Assembly (NCBI RefSeq): GCF_003258945.1 | Contig: NZ_QLIX01000012.1 | Coordinates: 78,598-142,597 of the forward strand | Source of the DNA: Roseicella frigidaeris | GTDB taxonomy: Bacteria > Pseudomonadota > Alphaproteobacteria > Acetobacterales > Acetobacteraceae | DNA length: 64,000 bases | Direction of reading: 5' to 3' | Shown: in pieces, positions 35,947 to 45,008 of the stretch | How positions within the stretch are numbered: position 1 is the first letter of the stretch | How the letters are laid out: each line of letters begins with the position of its first letter | Made by a program: the position numbers and the translations under genes | The notes under the pieces: model-generated | The model's database searches: none | Told to the model about the DNA's origin: nothing | The model's input: only the letters and a program-made list of their open reading frames with translations

Positions 35947-38584
35947 GATCCCGGCCGGGGGGCAGCGCCGGGTCGCCCTCGCCTCCCGCCTCGCCTCCCT
36001 CCTGGTCGGCTGGAGCATCCGCCGGCCGCGCCTCGTCCTGGCGCTGGCGCTGCTCGCCGGCCTCGGCGCCTGCTGGGTCGTGGCTACCCGCTTCGCCCTC
36101 AACACCGATGTCGTCGCCCTCTTCCCCGACGACCTGCCCTGGCGGCAGACCGAGGAGGCGATGGACCGCGCCTTCCCGCAGCGCTCCAACCTCATCGCCG
36201 TGGTGCTGGACGGCGCGACGCCCGATGTCGCGGACCGCGCCGCGGCCGCCCTGGCGGGGGCGCTGCAGGCGCAGCCCACGCTGTTCCACGCCGTCACCCG
36301 CCCGGATGCCGATCCCTTCTTCCGGCGCACCGCCCTGCTGTTCCAGGACGAGGCGGAGCTCCGGGCCACCACCGAGCGCATCATCGCGGCGCAGCCGCTC
36401 CTCGGGACCCTCGCCGCCGATCCCAGCCTGCGCGGCGTCGCCCGCACCCTCGACCTGCTGGGCGAGGGGCTGCAGCGCGGCGAGGGCGATGCCGGCCTGC
36501 TGCGGCCGGCCCTCGGCGCGCTGGCGACGACCGCCGAGGGCGCCGCGGCCGGCCGCTTCGCGCCCCTCGACTGGAGCCGGCTCTTCACCGGCCAGCCGCC
36601 CGACCCGCTGGCGCTCCGCCGCTTCGTCCTGGTGCAGCCGGTGCCCGATTACGGGGCGCTGGCGCCGGTGGCGGCGGCGACCGCGGCGGTGCGGGCCGAG
36701 GCGGCGCGGCTCGGCCTGACGCCCGAGAACGGCGTCCGGGTGCGGCTGACCGGCGACCTGGTGATGGGCGACGAGGAGTTCTCCACCGTCTTCGGCGGGG
36801 CGATCACCGAGAACATCCTCTCCTTCACGGCCGTCGCCTTCCTGCTCTGGCTCGGCCTGCGCTCGGGCCGGCTGATCTTCCCCATCCTCGGCACGCTGGT
36901 GCTCGGCCTGCCGATCACCGCCGCCTTCGGCCTGCTGGTGGTCGGGCCCTTCAACCCGCTCTCCATCGCCTTCGCGGTGCTCTTCATCGGCTTCGGCGTC
37001 GATTTCGGCATCCAATTCGCCGTCTCGCTGCGCGAGCAGCGCTACGAGCTGGCCGACCGGCCGCTGCCGGAGGCGCTGGTCGCCGCCGGGCATCAGGCGG
37101 GGGAGGCGATCGCCCTCGCCGCCATGGCGCTCGGCTGCGGCTTCCTCGCCTTCCTGCCGACCGATTACCGCGGCGTCTCGGAGCTCGGCCTGATCGCCGC
37201 GGCGGGGATGCTGGTCGCGGTGGTGCTGAGCCTCACCGCCCTCCCCGCCTGGCTGACCTTCACCCGGCCACGGCCCGAGAGGGAGCCGGTCGGCTATGCC
37301 GCCCTCGCCCCGCTCGACCGCTTCCTCGCCCGCCATGCCCGGGCGGTCGCGGCCATCCTGCTGCTGCTCGCCCTCGGCTGCGGCGCGAGCCTCGCCTGGC
37401 TGCGCTTCGACACCAACCCGCTCGACCTGCGCGACCCGCATACCGAGGCGGTCTCCACCTTCCGCGAGCTGATGCGCAACCGCGACACCACGCCGAACAC
37501 CATCGACGTGCTGGCCCCCGGCCTGCCGGCGGCCGAGGTCCTGGCGCGGCGCCTGGCCGCCCTGCCCGAGGTGGCCGGCACGGTGACGCTGGCGAGCTTC
37601 GTGCCCGAGGGCCAGGAGGCGAAGCTGGCATTGATCCAGGACGCGGCCGACCTGCTCGGCGTCACCCTGGAGCCAGGGGAGACGGCGCCGCCGCCCGATG
37701 ACGCAACGGTCGCCGCCGCCCTCGCCAGGGCGGCGCAGACGCTGCGCGCGACGCGGGGCCTGCTCGCGGCCGAGGCCACGCGGCTGGCCGCGGCGCTGCA
37801 GGCGCTCGCCGATGGCCCGCCCGCCGGGCGGGAGCGGCTGCGCGCCGCGCTGGTGCCCGGGCTGGAGACGACGCTCGAGGGGCTGCGGCTCGCCCTCGGC
37901 GCCCGCCGGGTGACGCCCGAGACCCTGCCGGAGACGCTGGTGCGGGACTGGATCGCGCCGGACGGGCAGGCGCGGATCGAGATCCGGCCGCAGGACCTCT
38001 CCGACGACTATGCCGTCATGGCGCGCTTCGCGCGCGCGGTGCAGGCCGTGGCGCCGGCGGCGAGCGGCCCGGCCATCTCCATCCAGGCCAGCGCCCACAC
38101 CATCGAAACCGCCTTCCTCCAGGCCGGGCTGATCGCCACGGGCGCGACCGTGCTGCTGCTGCTGCTGGCGCTGCGCTCGCTGCGGCTCGCCCTGCTGGCG
38201 CTGGCGCCGCTGACGCTGGCCGGGCTGCTGACGCTGGCCACCTGCGTCGCCATCGGCCAGCCGCTCAACCTGGCCAACATCATCGCCCTGCCCCTGCTCT
38301 TCGCCCAGGGCGTCGCCTTCAAGATCTACTACGTCGTCACCTGGCAGCATGGGGAGCGCTCGCTGCTCGCCTCGCCGCTCACCCGGGCGGTGCTCTACAG
38401 CGCGCTGACCAACGGCACCGCCTTCGGCTCGCTCGCCGTCTCGGCGCATCCCGGCACGGCGAGCATGGGGCTGCTGCTGATGCTGAGCCTGCTCTTCGCC
38501 CTGGCCGCCGTGATGCTGACCCTGCCGGCCCTGCTGCCGCTCTTCGCCCCCGGCCGGCCAGCCCCGGCGGAAGGGAGGGAGTGA
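35936..38584 (+). CDS. hpnN: Hopanoid transporter HpnN (MMPL/RND)
   Basis: 882 residues, RND-type transporter that moves hopanoids from the inner to the outer membrane in alphaproteobacteria. TM1 (about 30-55) is followed by a large periplasmic loop beginning ALNTDVVALFPDDLPW, typical of HpnN. The central bundle carries the SIAFAVLFIGFGVDFGIQFA segment with the conserved GxDF. A second loop and C-terminal bundle follow. GTG start, 11-nt overlap with copD, and a one-base overlap with lnt. No transport ATPase is required; the proton gradient drives the pump. Confidence 0.9.
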   Translation: MKPEIPAGGQRRVALASRLASLLVGWSIRRPRLVLALALLAGLGACWVVATRFALNTDVVALFPDDLPWRQTEEAMDRAFPQRSNLIAVVLDGATPDVADRAAAALAGALQAQPTLFHAVTRPDADPFFRRTALLFQDEAELRATTERIIAAQPLLGTLAADPSLRGVARTLDLLGEGLQRGEGDAGLLRPALGALATTAEGAAAGRFAPLDWSRLFTGQPPDPLALRRFVLVQPVPDYGALAPVAAATAAVRAEAARLGLTPENGVRVRLTGDLVMGDEEFSTVFGGAITENILSFTAVAFLLWLGLRSGRLIFPILGTLVLGLPITAAFGLLVVGPFNPLSIAFAVLFIGFGVDFGIQFAVSLREQRYELADRPLPEALVAAGHQAGEAIALAAMALGCGFLAFLPTDYRGVSELGLIAAAGMLVAVVLSLTALPAWLTFTRPRPEREPVGYAALAPLDRFLARHARAVAAILLLLALGCGASLAWLRFDTNPLDLRDPHTEAVSTFRELMRNRDTTPNTIDVLAPGLPAAEVLARRLAALPEVAGTVTLASFVPEGQEAKLALIQDAADLLGVTLEPGETAPPPDDATVAAALARAAQTLRATRGLLAAEATRLAAALQALADGPPAGRERLRAALVPGLETTLEGLRLALGARRVTPETLPETLVRDWIAPDGQARIEIRPQDLSDDYAVMARFARAVQAVAPAASGPAISIQASAHTIETAFLQAGLIATGATVLLLLLALRSLRLALLALAPLTLAGLLTLATCVAIGQPLNLANIIALPLLFAQGVAFKIYYVVTWQHGERSLLASPLTRAVLYSALTNGTAFGSLAVSAHPGTASMGLLLMLSLLFALAAVMLTLPALLPLFAPGRPAPAEGRE

Positions 38585-40161
38585 TGCGGCCCCAGGCCCT
38601 GTTCGCCCGGCTCGCGGCGCTGTCCTGGCGGCGGCAATGCCTGGCGGCGCTCGGCCTCGGCCTGCTCGCCGCCCTCGCCTTCCCGCCGCTGCACCTGGTG
38701 CCGGTGCTGCTGCTCGCGGTGCCCGGCCTGCTGGTGCTGGGCGTGGCGCAGCCGCGCTGGCAGCGGGCGGCCTGGATCGCCTTCCTCTGGGGCTGGGGGC
38801 AGGGCGTCGCCGGCATCTGGTGGGTCACCGAGGCGATCCTGATGGACGCCGCCACCTGGTGGTGGCTGGTGCCGCTGGCGGCGCCGGTGCTGGCAGCCGG
38901 GCTGGCGCTTTTCGTCATCCCGCCGGTGCTGGCGGCGCGGGCGCTGCCGGCGGGCTGGCCGCGCCTGCTCGCCTTCGCCGGCATTTGGGTGCTGGCGGAG
39001 ATGGCGCGCGGCGTGCTGGCCACCGGCTTCCCCTGGAACCTGATGGGCACCGTCTGGGCCTTCGCGGCGCTGCCGGTGCAGGGCGCCGCGGTCGTCGGCG
39101 TGCATGGGCTCTCCCTCGTCACCCTGCTGCTCGCCGGGCTGCCGCTGCTGCCCGGCTGGCGGCCCTGGGCGCTGGGAGGGCTGGTGCTGGCGGGCTTCGC
39201 CGGCTTCGGCGCCTGGCGCCTGGCGCAGCCGGCGCCGCCCGACCAGCCGGTCGAGCTGGTCCTGGTCCAGGGCAATGTGGCGCAGGAGGTGAAGTGGCGG
39301 CAGGACCGCCGCATGCCGATCTTCCAGCACTACCTGGCGCTGACCGAGGCGGCGGCGCGCGCCGCCCGGGCCGCGGCGCCGGGGCGGCACATCGCCATCC
39401 TCTGGCCGGAGACCGCGAGCCCCTTCCTGCTCACCCAGGACCCCGAGGCGCGGCGCCTGGCGGCGGCGGCGCTGCCCGAGGGCGCGACGCTGCTCGCCGG
39501 CACCGTCCGCGCCGCCTGGGACCCGCAGGGCCGGCTGAGCGAGGTCTGGAACAGCCTCGCCGCCCTCGACGAGGCCGGGCAGGTGCAGGCGGTCTACGAC
39601 AAGTCGCATCTCGTGCCCTTCGGCGAGTACATGCCGCTCGCCGGCATCCTGCCGATCCGGCTGGTGGCGGGCAGCATGGACTTCTCCGCCGGTCCCGGGC
39701 CGGTGACGCTGCAGGCGCCCGGCCTGCCGCCCTTCGGCGCGCTGATCTGCTACGAGGTGATCTTCCCCGGCGCCGTGGCGCCGCGGCCACGGCCGGACTG
39801 GCTGGTGAACGTCACCAACGATGCCTGGTTCGGCGTCTCCTCCGGCCCCTGGCAGCACCTCGCCGCGGCCCGCCTGCGGGCGGTGGAGGAGGGGCTGCCG
39901 CTGGCGCGCGCCGCGCAGACCGGCATCTCGGCGGTCTTCGATGCACGGGGACGGCGCCTGGCCATGCTGCCAAGCGGCGAGACCGGCACCCTGGCCGTGC
40001 CGCTGCCGGGGGCCGCGCCGCCGACGCCCTTCGCCCGCTACGGGCTGGTGCTGCCCGGCCTGGCGGCGTTGCTCTGCATCCTGCTCGGCGTGTCGCGGGG
40101 GCGCCGACCGGCCGCCCAGCCGCGGGCCATGGCCACGGAGCAGGCCTGTCGTCGTTTTTGA
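38584..40161 (+). CDS. lnt: Apolipoprotein N-acyltransferase
   Basis: Adds the third acyl chain to outer-membrane lipoproteins. 525 residues: about seven N-terminal helices, then a nitrilase-fold domain. The catalytic triad is visible as Glu in WPETASPF, Lys in YDKSHLVPFGEYMPL and Cys in LICYEVIFPG. The ATG at 38584 has GGGAGGG 4 nt upstream and a TGATG overlap with hpnN; a GTG 3 nt earlier is possible but too close to that site. The C-terminal helix and a short Arg-rich tail are normal. Confidence 0.93.
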   Translation: MRPQALFARLAALSWRRQCLAALGLGLLAALAFPPLHLVPVLLLAVPGLLVLGVAQPRWQRAAWIAFLWGWGQGVAGIWWVTEAILMDAATWWWLVPLAAPVLAAGLALFVIPPVLAARALPAGWPRLLAFAGIWVLAEMARGVLATGFPWNLMGTVWAFAALPVQGAAVVGVHGLSLVTLLLAGLPLLPGWRPWALGGLVLAGFAGFGAWRLAQPAPPDQPVELVLVQGNVAQEVKWRQDRRMPIFQHYLALTEAAARAARAAAPGRHIAILWPETASPFLLTQDPEARRLAAAALPEGATLLAGTVRAAWDPQGRLSEVWNSLAALDEAGQVQAVYDKSHLVPFGEYMPLAGILPIRLVAGSMDFSAGPGPVTLQAPGLPPFGALICYEVIFPGAVAPRPRPDWLVNVTNDAWFGVSSGPWQHLAAARLRAVEEGLPLARAAQTGISAVFDARGRRLAMLPSGETGTLAVPLPGAAPPTPFARYGLVLPGLAALLCILLGVSRGRRPAAQPRAMATEQACRRF

Positions 40162-40176
40162 GAAAACTTACCAGTA

Positions 40177-40205
40177 TTGACGTGTTGTTAATGCTCCCGT
40201 ATAGC
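40177..40205 (+). promoter_or_regulatory. Sigma70-like promoter for the XRE regulator
   Basis: TTGACG at 40177-40182 and TATAGC at 40200-40205 with 17-bp spacing, in a conspicuous AT-rich patch 71 bp before the chosen ATG. This is the clearest promoter in the core part of the window. Confidence 0.7.
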
Positions 40206-40275
40206 GGGTGTTGACGAGGTTAGCAGCGCGGTCACGTTGAGTGCCCAACGCGACCAAACGCGGCCCGCGAGCAGG

Positions 40276-40734
40276 ATGGACGCCATGCCGAGCGATGAAA
40301 CCGGCGAACGTACGGAGCGAGAGCATCGCCCGAGCCCGATCGACGTGCATGTCGGGGGGCGCGTTCGCCTGCGCCGCACCCTTCTCGGCATGAGCCAGGA
40401 GAAGCTCGGCGACGCCCTCGGCCTGACCTTCCAGCAGGTCCAGAAGTACGAGCGCGGGGTGAATCGCATCGGCGCCAGCCGCCTTTTCGATCTTTCGCGC
40501 GTGCTCGACGTGCCGATCGGCTTCTTCTTCGACGACATGCCGGATGCGCTTGGCGGCGGCGGCATGGCGACCCGGCGCAACTTCGGCCTCGCCGAGCAGC
40601 AGGAAGGCTTCGACGACGACACGCTGCACCGGCGCGAGACGCTGGAGCTGGTCCGCGCCTACTACCGGATCAACGATGCCTCGGTCCGCAAGCGGGTCTT
40701 CGAGCTCATCAAGAGCCTGACCCCTACGGAATGA
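40276..40734 (+). CDS. XRE-family transcriptional regulator
   Basis: 152 residues. Residues about 18-75 form the helix-turn-helix (VRLRRTLLGMSQEKLGDALGLTFQQVQKYERGVNRIGASRL), followed by VLDVPIGFFFDDM and an Arg/Glu-rich C-terminal part ending FELIKSLTPTE. This architecture is widespread and single-domain in alphaproteobacteria, where members tune growth or stress genes; the target here is unknown. Two further in-frame starts exist (TTG 39 nt upstream, ATG 9 nt downstream). A strong promoter lies upstream, so it is its own transcription unit. Confidence 0.85.
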   Translation: MDAMPSDETGERTEREHRPSPIDVHVGGRVRLRRTLLGMSQEKLGDALGLTFQQVQKYERGVNRIGASRLFDLSRVLDVPIGFFFDDMPDALGGGGMATRRNFGLAEQQEGFDDDTLHRRETLELVRAYYRINDASVRKRVFELIKSLTPTE

Positions 40735-40756
40735 AGGCGGTCCGGCGCCGTGGCGC

Positions 40757-41266
40757 CTAGGGGCTCCGCAACTGTGGGTTGTCGAATACCGGCTCACGAT
40801 AGCGCCGGAGCGCCGTGTCCAGTGCCTCCGCCAGGTTGCGTTTCTGCTCCTCGCCGAGCAGCCGGCCGATTTCGACCCGCCGCTGCCGCTGCTGCAGCAC
40901 CAGCAGGCTGACGCGGCCAGGCCGTTCCTCGAACCGCAGCCTCGCCCAGTAGGGGTCGAGGGTCAGCGCCTCCTGCCGGCCCCGGGCATCGGTGCGGCGG
41001 ATGGTCAGCCGGTCCTCGGTCAGCACCAGCATCTCCATGCTGCGCGCCGACCAGCGCCGGTGCAGCGCCAGCAGGCCGAGCACCAGCGCCGCCTCCAATC
41101 CGCTGAAGCCCAGCACCGGCCAAGCGCCGAAGAGCGAGAAGATCCCGCCGATCAGGAGCGAGAGCGTCAGCACCGTTCCGGCGACGGCGAGCATGCCGCG
41201 CCGTCCCAGGCTGCAGGCCGGGGTGCAGACGGCTTCGAACAGGATGGGGTTCGGCTGGGCTGACAT
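40757..41266 (-). CDS. DUF2244 membrane protein
   Basis: 169 residues. Two close hydrophobic helices (about residues 25-70, MLAVAGTVLTLSLLIGGIFSLFGAWPVLGFSGLEAALVLG broken into two parts) are followed by a soluble domain with the pattern RTDARGRQEALTLDPYWARLRFEE and RRVEIGRLLGEEQKRNLAEAL. That pattern identifies the DUF2244 family, frequent next to nth or cox genes in alphaproteobacteria. Function unknown; a membrane-associated role is all that sequence supports. It lies divergent from nth. Confidence 0.85.
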   Translation of the reverse strand: MSAQPNPILFEAVCTPACSLGRRGMLAVAGTVLTLSLLIGGIFSLFGAWPVLGFSGLEAALVLGLLALHRRWSARSMEMLVLTEDRLTIRRTDARGRQEALTLDPYWARLRFEERPGRVSLLVLQQRQRRVEIGRLLGEEQKRNLAEALDTALRRYREPVFDNPQLRSP

Positions 41267-41320
41267 CGGATGCGGGAGATGGGTAGGACGAAGACGGCTG
41301 TCACCGTCGGAGCAGAGAGC

Positions 41321-42031
41321 ATGCCGCGTCAACCCGTCCGGGAGCCTCCGCTGCATGGCACCGCCCAGGTCCCGCGCCGGGCGCGGCTGATGTCGCGCGA
41401 GCAGGCGGCCGCCTTCCTGCGGGCGCTGGCCGTCGCCAACCCGGTGCCGGAGACCGAGCTGCTCTACCAGGACCCCTTCTCGCTGCTGGTCGCCGTGGTG
41501 CTCTCGGCCCAGACCACCGACGCGGCGGTGAACCGCTGCACGCCCGCCCTCTTCGCCGCGGCGCCGACGCCGGCGGCGATGGCGGCGCTCGGGGCGGAGG
41601 GGATCGCGCCCTTCATCCGCCGCATCGGCCTCTGGCAGGGCAAGGCGCGCAACGTCGCGGCGCTGGCGGCGCTGCTGGTCGAGCGCCATGGCGGCGCGGT
41701 GCCGGCCGACCGCGCCGCGCTCGAGGCCTTGCCGGGCGTCGGCCGCAAGACGGCCAACGTCGTGCTGAACGTCGCCTTCGGCGAGAGCACCATGGCGGTG
41801 GACACGCATATCTTCCGGCTGGGCAACCGCACCGGCCTGGCGCCCGGCCGGACGCCCCGGGAGGTGGAGGACATGCTGGTGAAGCGCTGCCCGCCGGAGC
41901 TGCTGCGGGATGCGCATCACTGGCTGATCCTGCACGGGCGCTATGTCTGCAAGGCGCGGCGGCCGGAATGCTGGCGTTGCGTCGCCATCGCCCACTGCAA
42001 CTACCGGGACAAGGTGCTGGCGCCGGCGTGA
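41321..42031 (+). CDS. nth: Endonuclease III (DNA glycosylase/AP lyase)
   Basis: Removes oxidised pyrimidines and nicks the abasic site. About 236 residues from the ATG chosen; the ATG 69 nt later is the other reasonable start and would give a length nearer to E. coli Nth. Visible are LLVAVVLSAQTTDAAVN, the helix-hairpin-helix with catalytic Lys (LPGVGRKTANVVLN), the catalytic Asp in AVDTHIFRLGNR, and the [4Fe-4S] ligands C-x6-C-x2-C-x5-C near the C-terminus (CKARRPECWRCVAIAHC). All active-site residues are present. Confidence 0.93.
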   Translation: MPRQPVREPPLHGTAQVPRRARLMSREQAAAFLRALAVANPVPETELLYQDPFSLLVAVVLSAQTTDAAVNRCTPALFAAAPTPAAMAALGAEGIAPFIRRIGLWQGKARNVAALAALLVERHGGAVPADRAALEALPGVGRKTANVVLNVAFGESTMAVDTHIFRLGNRTGLAPGRTPREVEDMLVKRCPPELLRDAHHWLILHGRYVCKARRPECWRCVAIAHCNYRDKVLAPA

Positions 42032-42110
42032 GGCGACCCGCGCCGGAAGGCTTGCCTGCGCCGCGCCGCGATGCCCTGATGCCCGGCAAGGAAACAGGAG
42101 GAAGCGCGCC

Positions 42111-42989
42111 ATGCGGATCGGCTTCGTCGGCCTCGGCAACATGGGCGGCCCGATGTGCCGCAACCTGGTGCAGGGCGTGAACCACGAGGTGCTGGTGCAC
42201 GACCTGAACCCCGAGGCGGTGCGCGCCTGCACCACCCTTGGCGCGCGGGAGGCAGGCAGCCTCGATGCGCTGGCCGAGGGCTGCGAGGTGATCTTCACCT
42301 CCCTGCCGACGCCGCGGCATGTCGAGGCGGTGGTGGCCGAGATCGCGCCGCGGGCAAGGCCGGGCACCGTGCTCTTCGACCTCAGCACCAATTCCCCGGC
42401 GGTGGTGAAGCGGCTGCAGGAGGCGCTGGCCGGGCGGGGGATCGCCTTCCTCGACGCGCCGGTCACCGGCGGCGTCGCCCGGGCCCTGGATGCCAGCATC
42501 GTCATCATGGTCGGCGGCGAGGAGGCGCTGTTCGAGCAGCACCGCGCGATCCTGGCGAGCTTCAGCGGCACGCAGGTGCATGTCGGGCCGGTGGGTAGCG
42601 CCTCGGTCGCCAAGCTCGTCAACAACATGCTGGTGCTGTGCAACATGGCCGTCGCCGCCGAGGGGATGATGATCGGCCGCATGGCCGGCATCGATCTCGG
42701 CAAGCTGGTCGAGATCATCGGCAACGGCTCGGGCGACAGCTTCGGCTTCCGCGGACTGCAGGCGCGGGCGCTGCAGGGGCAATTCGCGCCGAGCTTCGCG
42801 CTCGACCTTGCGCATAAGGACCTCGCCCTGGCGGTGGAGCTGGCGGCCGAGCATGGGGTGCCCGGGCTGATGGCCCCGCAGGCCCTGGCGCTGCTGCGCA
42901 TGGCGCGCGGCCTGGGACTCGGGGCGGAGGATACGAGCGCCATGCTCAAGGTCTATGAGCGGATCCTCGGCCAGGAAGCGCGGCTGTAG
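42111..42989 (+). CDS. 3-hydroxyisobutyrate-type dehydrogenase
   Basis: 292 residues, beta-hydroxyacid dehydrogenase family. The start follows AGGAGGAAG. The NAD(P) loop GFVGLGNMGGPM opens the protein. The substrate-binding DAPVTGGVARA (about residues 120-130) and the catalytic Lys in SASVAKLVNNMLVLCN follow, then the helical C-terminal domain (DLAHKDLALAVELA). Members reduce tartronate semialdehyde, oxidise 3-hydroxyisobutyrate or related acids; substrate cannot be fixed. It stands alone between nth and a convergent phosphoesterase gene. Confidence 0.9.
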   Translation: MRIGFVGLGNMGGPMCRNLVQGVNHEVLVHDLNPEAVRACTTLGAREAGSLDALAEGCEVIFTSLPTPRHVEAVVAEIAPRARPGTVLFDLSTNSPAVVKRLQEALAGRGIAFLDAPVTGGVARALDASIVIMVGGEEALFEQHRAILASFSGTQVHVGPVGSASVAKLVNNMLVLCNMAVAAEGMMIGRMAGIDLGKLVEIIGNGSGDSFGFRGLQARALQGQFAPSFALDLAHKDLALAVELAAEHGVPGLMAPQALALLRMARGLGLGAEDTSAMLKVYERILGQEARL

Positions 42990-43026
42990 GGCCCTAGGCT
43001 TCTGTTTTCAGAGCATCGTCACCCGA

Positions 43027-43800
43027 TCAGGTAAGTCCCGTTGATCGGGATCCGCTCTGGCGGCCGGCCGGTCGCGCCAGGCCGGTGCGCAGGGCGAAGG
43101 CCCAGTCGGCCTGGCCCTGCGCCTCGGCCCTGGCCGCGGCGGCCGCGTGGTCATAGGCGAGCCGGATCGTCGTGGCCTGGCGGATCCGGCCCTCCGCGAT
43201 ATCGGCGACGGCGTAGCAGGCGAAGGGCGTGCCGGTCTCCGAGACATGCGCCGGCGCGGTCGGGTCGGCATAGGCCGGGCAGCCGACGCTGCCGGGGTTC
43301 AGCACCATGCGCCCGTCGGGCAGGCCGAGCAGGCCCGGCTGGTGGCTGTGGGCGCAGAGCAGGACCGTCGCCTCGGTGGGGCCGAGGCGCGCCGCGACGG
43401 TCGCCGGCGCGGCGGCGACCAGGCGGCCATCCGCCACCTCCTCGAGCAGATAGGCGTTGTCGTCATCCGGCCGGCCGTGGCAGGCGATCACCCCGGGCAA
43501 TGGCGCGAGACGGGTCGGCAGCCGCCCCAGCCAGTTGATCTGCGCCGCATCGAGCTGCTGGCGCGCGAAGGCGTCCCACGACCCACGGCCATCCTCGGCG
43601 ACCCATCGGTCGTGATTGCCGCGGAGGCTCGGAATGCCCTCCGATTGCAGCCGCTCGAGGCATTCCCGCGGCCAGAGGGGCCCCGAGACGCAGTCGCCCA
43701 AATTGACGATCCGGCGCAGGCCACGCCTGCCGATATCCGACAGCACCGCCTGCAAGGCCGGGAGGTTGCCATGGATGTCGGCGATGATGGCGATGTCCAT
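43027..43800 (-). CDS. Calcineurin-like metallophosphoesterase
   Basis: 257 residues. The dinuclear metal motifs are in order: ADIHGN (residues 8-13), GDCVSGP, GNHDRW and then CHGRP and CAHSHQPG. This is the YfcE/MJ0936-like subfamily of phosphodiesterases. The ATG of MDIAIIADIHGN was chosen because it begins immediately before the first beta-strand; the frame is open 81 nt further. The C-terminal third is Ala/Arg-rich and variable. Physiological substrate unknown. Confidence 0.88.
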   Translation of the reverse strand: MDIAIIADIHGNLPALQAVLSDIGRRGLRRIVNLGDCVSGPLWPRECLERLQSEGIPSLRGNHDRWVAEDGRGSWDAFARQQLDAAQINWLGRLPTRLAPLPGVIACHGRPDDDNAYLLEEVADGRLVAAAPATVAARLGPTEATVLLCAHSHQPGLLGLPDGRMVLNPGSVGCPAYADPTAPAHVSETGTPFACYAVADIAEGRIRQATTIRLAYDHAAAAARAEAQGQADWAFALRTGLARPAGRQSGSRSTGLT

Positions 43801-43932
43801 GGCCGCCAGCATAGGTCGCCCGACGGGACGCGGCATCCCATGCCGAGGCCGCGGGGCTTGCCGCCCCCGGACCACGCCCATAGAAATTCCACCTCATGGC
43901 GTCACGCGCGCCGTGGGGAGGAGATCAGGCCC

Positions 43933-44892
43933 ATGAGGCGACGCGGTTTCATCACGAGCCTTCTCGTGCTTGCCCTCGCCGCGCTGCCGGCACTGGCGCA
44001 GGAGCGGACGGTGCGGCTGCTGAGCGGCGCCTCGGCCGGCGGCTCCTCGGATTTCGCCACCCGCCTCCTGGCCGAGGCCATGGGGCCGATCATCGGCGCG
44101 CGGGTGGTGGTGGAGAACCGCACCGGCGCCAATGGCGTCGTCGCCGCGCAGGAAACGGCGCGCAGCGCGCCGGATGGCAGCACGCTCTTCATCTGCCCGA
44201 TGAGCACCATGTCGATCACGCCGCAGCTCCTCGGCGCCAACCTGCCGCTCGATCCGGGCGCCGAGCTGCTGCCGATCGCCAATGTCGCGCTCTCCTCCTA
44301 CGGCTTCGTCGTCGCTGCCAACGGCCCCTATCGCAGCGTGCAGGACGTGCTCGCGGCGGCGAAGGCGCGGCCCGGGCAGGTGACCTTCGCCTCGGCCGGT
44401 GTCGGCTCCGCCCAGCATCTGCAGGGCGAGCTGCTGAAGCAGAAGACCGGCGCCGACATGGTGCATGTGCCCTATCGCGGGGCGAGCCCGGCCATCGTCG
44501 ACATCCTCGGCGGCCGCACCGACTACATGATCACCAACATGGCCGATGTGACGCGGCAGGTGCAGGAGGGGGCGCTGCGGCTGCTGGCGATCTCGGACGA
44601 GGAGCCCTTCCCCCTCTTCCCCGAGGTGCCGCCGCTGGCGCGGCTGATCCCCGGCTTCAACGTCGTCGGCTGGTTCGCGCTCTGCGGCCAGAAGGCCATG
44701 GCGCCGGCGCTGGTCGACCGGCTGGAGGCGGCGGTGCGGCAGGCGATGGGCGATCCCGAGCTGGTCCGCCGCATGGCGGAGGGCGGGCTGACGCCGCGCT
44801 TCGAGGACCGCGCCAGCATCACCCGGCGCCTGGCAGCGGACCGCGCGCTCTGGCTCGGCGTCATCCGCGCGGTCAATCTCCGCGCCAGCTAG
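43933..44892 (+). CDS. Bug/TctC-type tripartite tricarboxylate receptor
   Basis: Periplasmic solute-binding protein, 319 residues. Signal peptide MRRRGFITSLLVLALAALPALA. Family marks are VVENRTGANGVVAAQ (about residues 60-75), DGSTLFICP, and FASAGVGSAQHLQGELLKQKTG followed by VPYRGASPAI. Such receptors bind carboxylated compounds and feed TctAB-type transporters or act as sensors. No tctA/tctB genes are adjacent, so it is an orphan receptor, a very common situation in this group of bacteria. Ligand unknown. Confidence 0.9.
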   Translation: MRRRGFITSLLVLALAALPALAQERTVRLLSGASAGGSSDFATRLLAEAMGPIIGARVVVENRTGANGVVAAQETARSAPDGSTLFICPMSTMSITPQLLGANLPLDPGAELLPIANVALSSYGFVVAANGPYRSVQDVLAAAKARPGQVTFASAGVGSAQHLQGELLKQKTGADMVHVPYRGASPAIVDILGGRTDYMITNMADVTRQVQEGALRLLAISDEEPFPLFPEVPPLARLIPGFNVVGWFALCGQKAMAPALVDRLEAAVRQAMGDPELVRRMAEGGLTPRFEDRASITRRLAADRALWLGVIRAVNLRAS

Positions 44893-45008
44893 AACGTGAA
44901 GCACGTACCCAAGCCATGGCCTGGAGCATGCGGCGTGGCCCCGGGTGACGGCGGCAGGCGCCAGGGCCTGGCCCAACGGGGCGGCGGCACTCGGCCGCGG
45001 CGCCGCGC

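Noticed and set aside
42989..43049. Possible terminator hairpin (cccgatca/tgatcggg) after the hydroxyacid dehydrogenase gene
   Set aside because: 12-nt loop, no T-run, and it overlaps the end of the facing phosphoesterase coding sequence; too weak to list as a feature.
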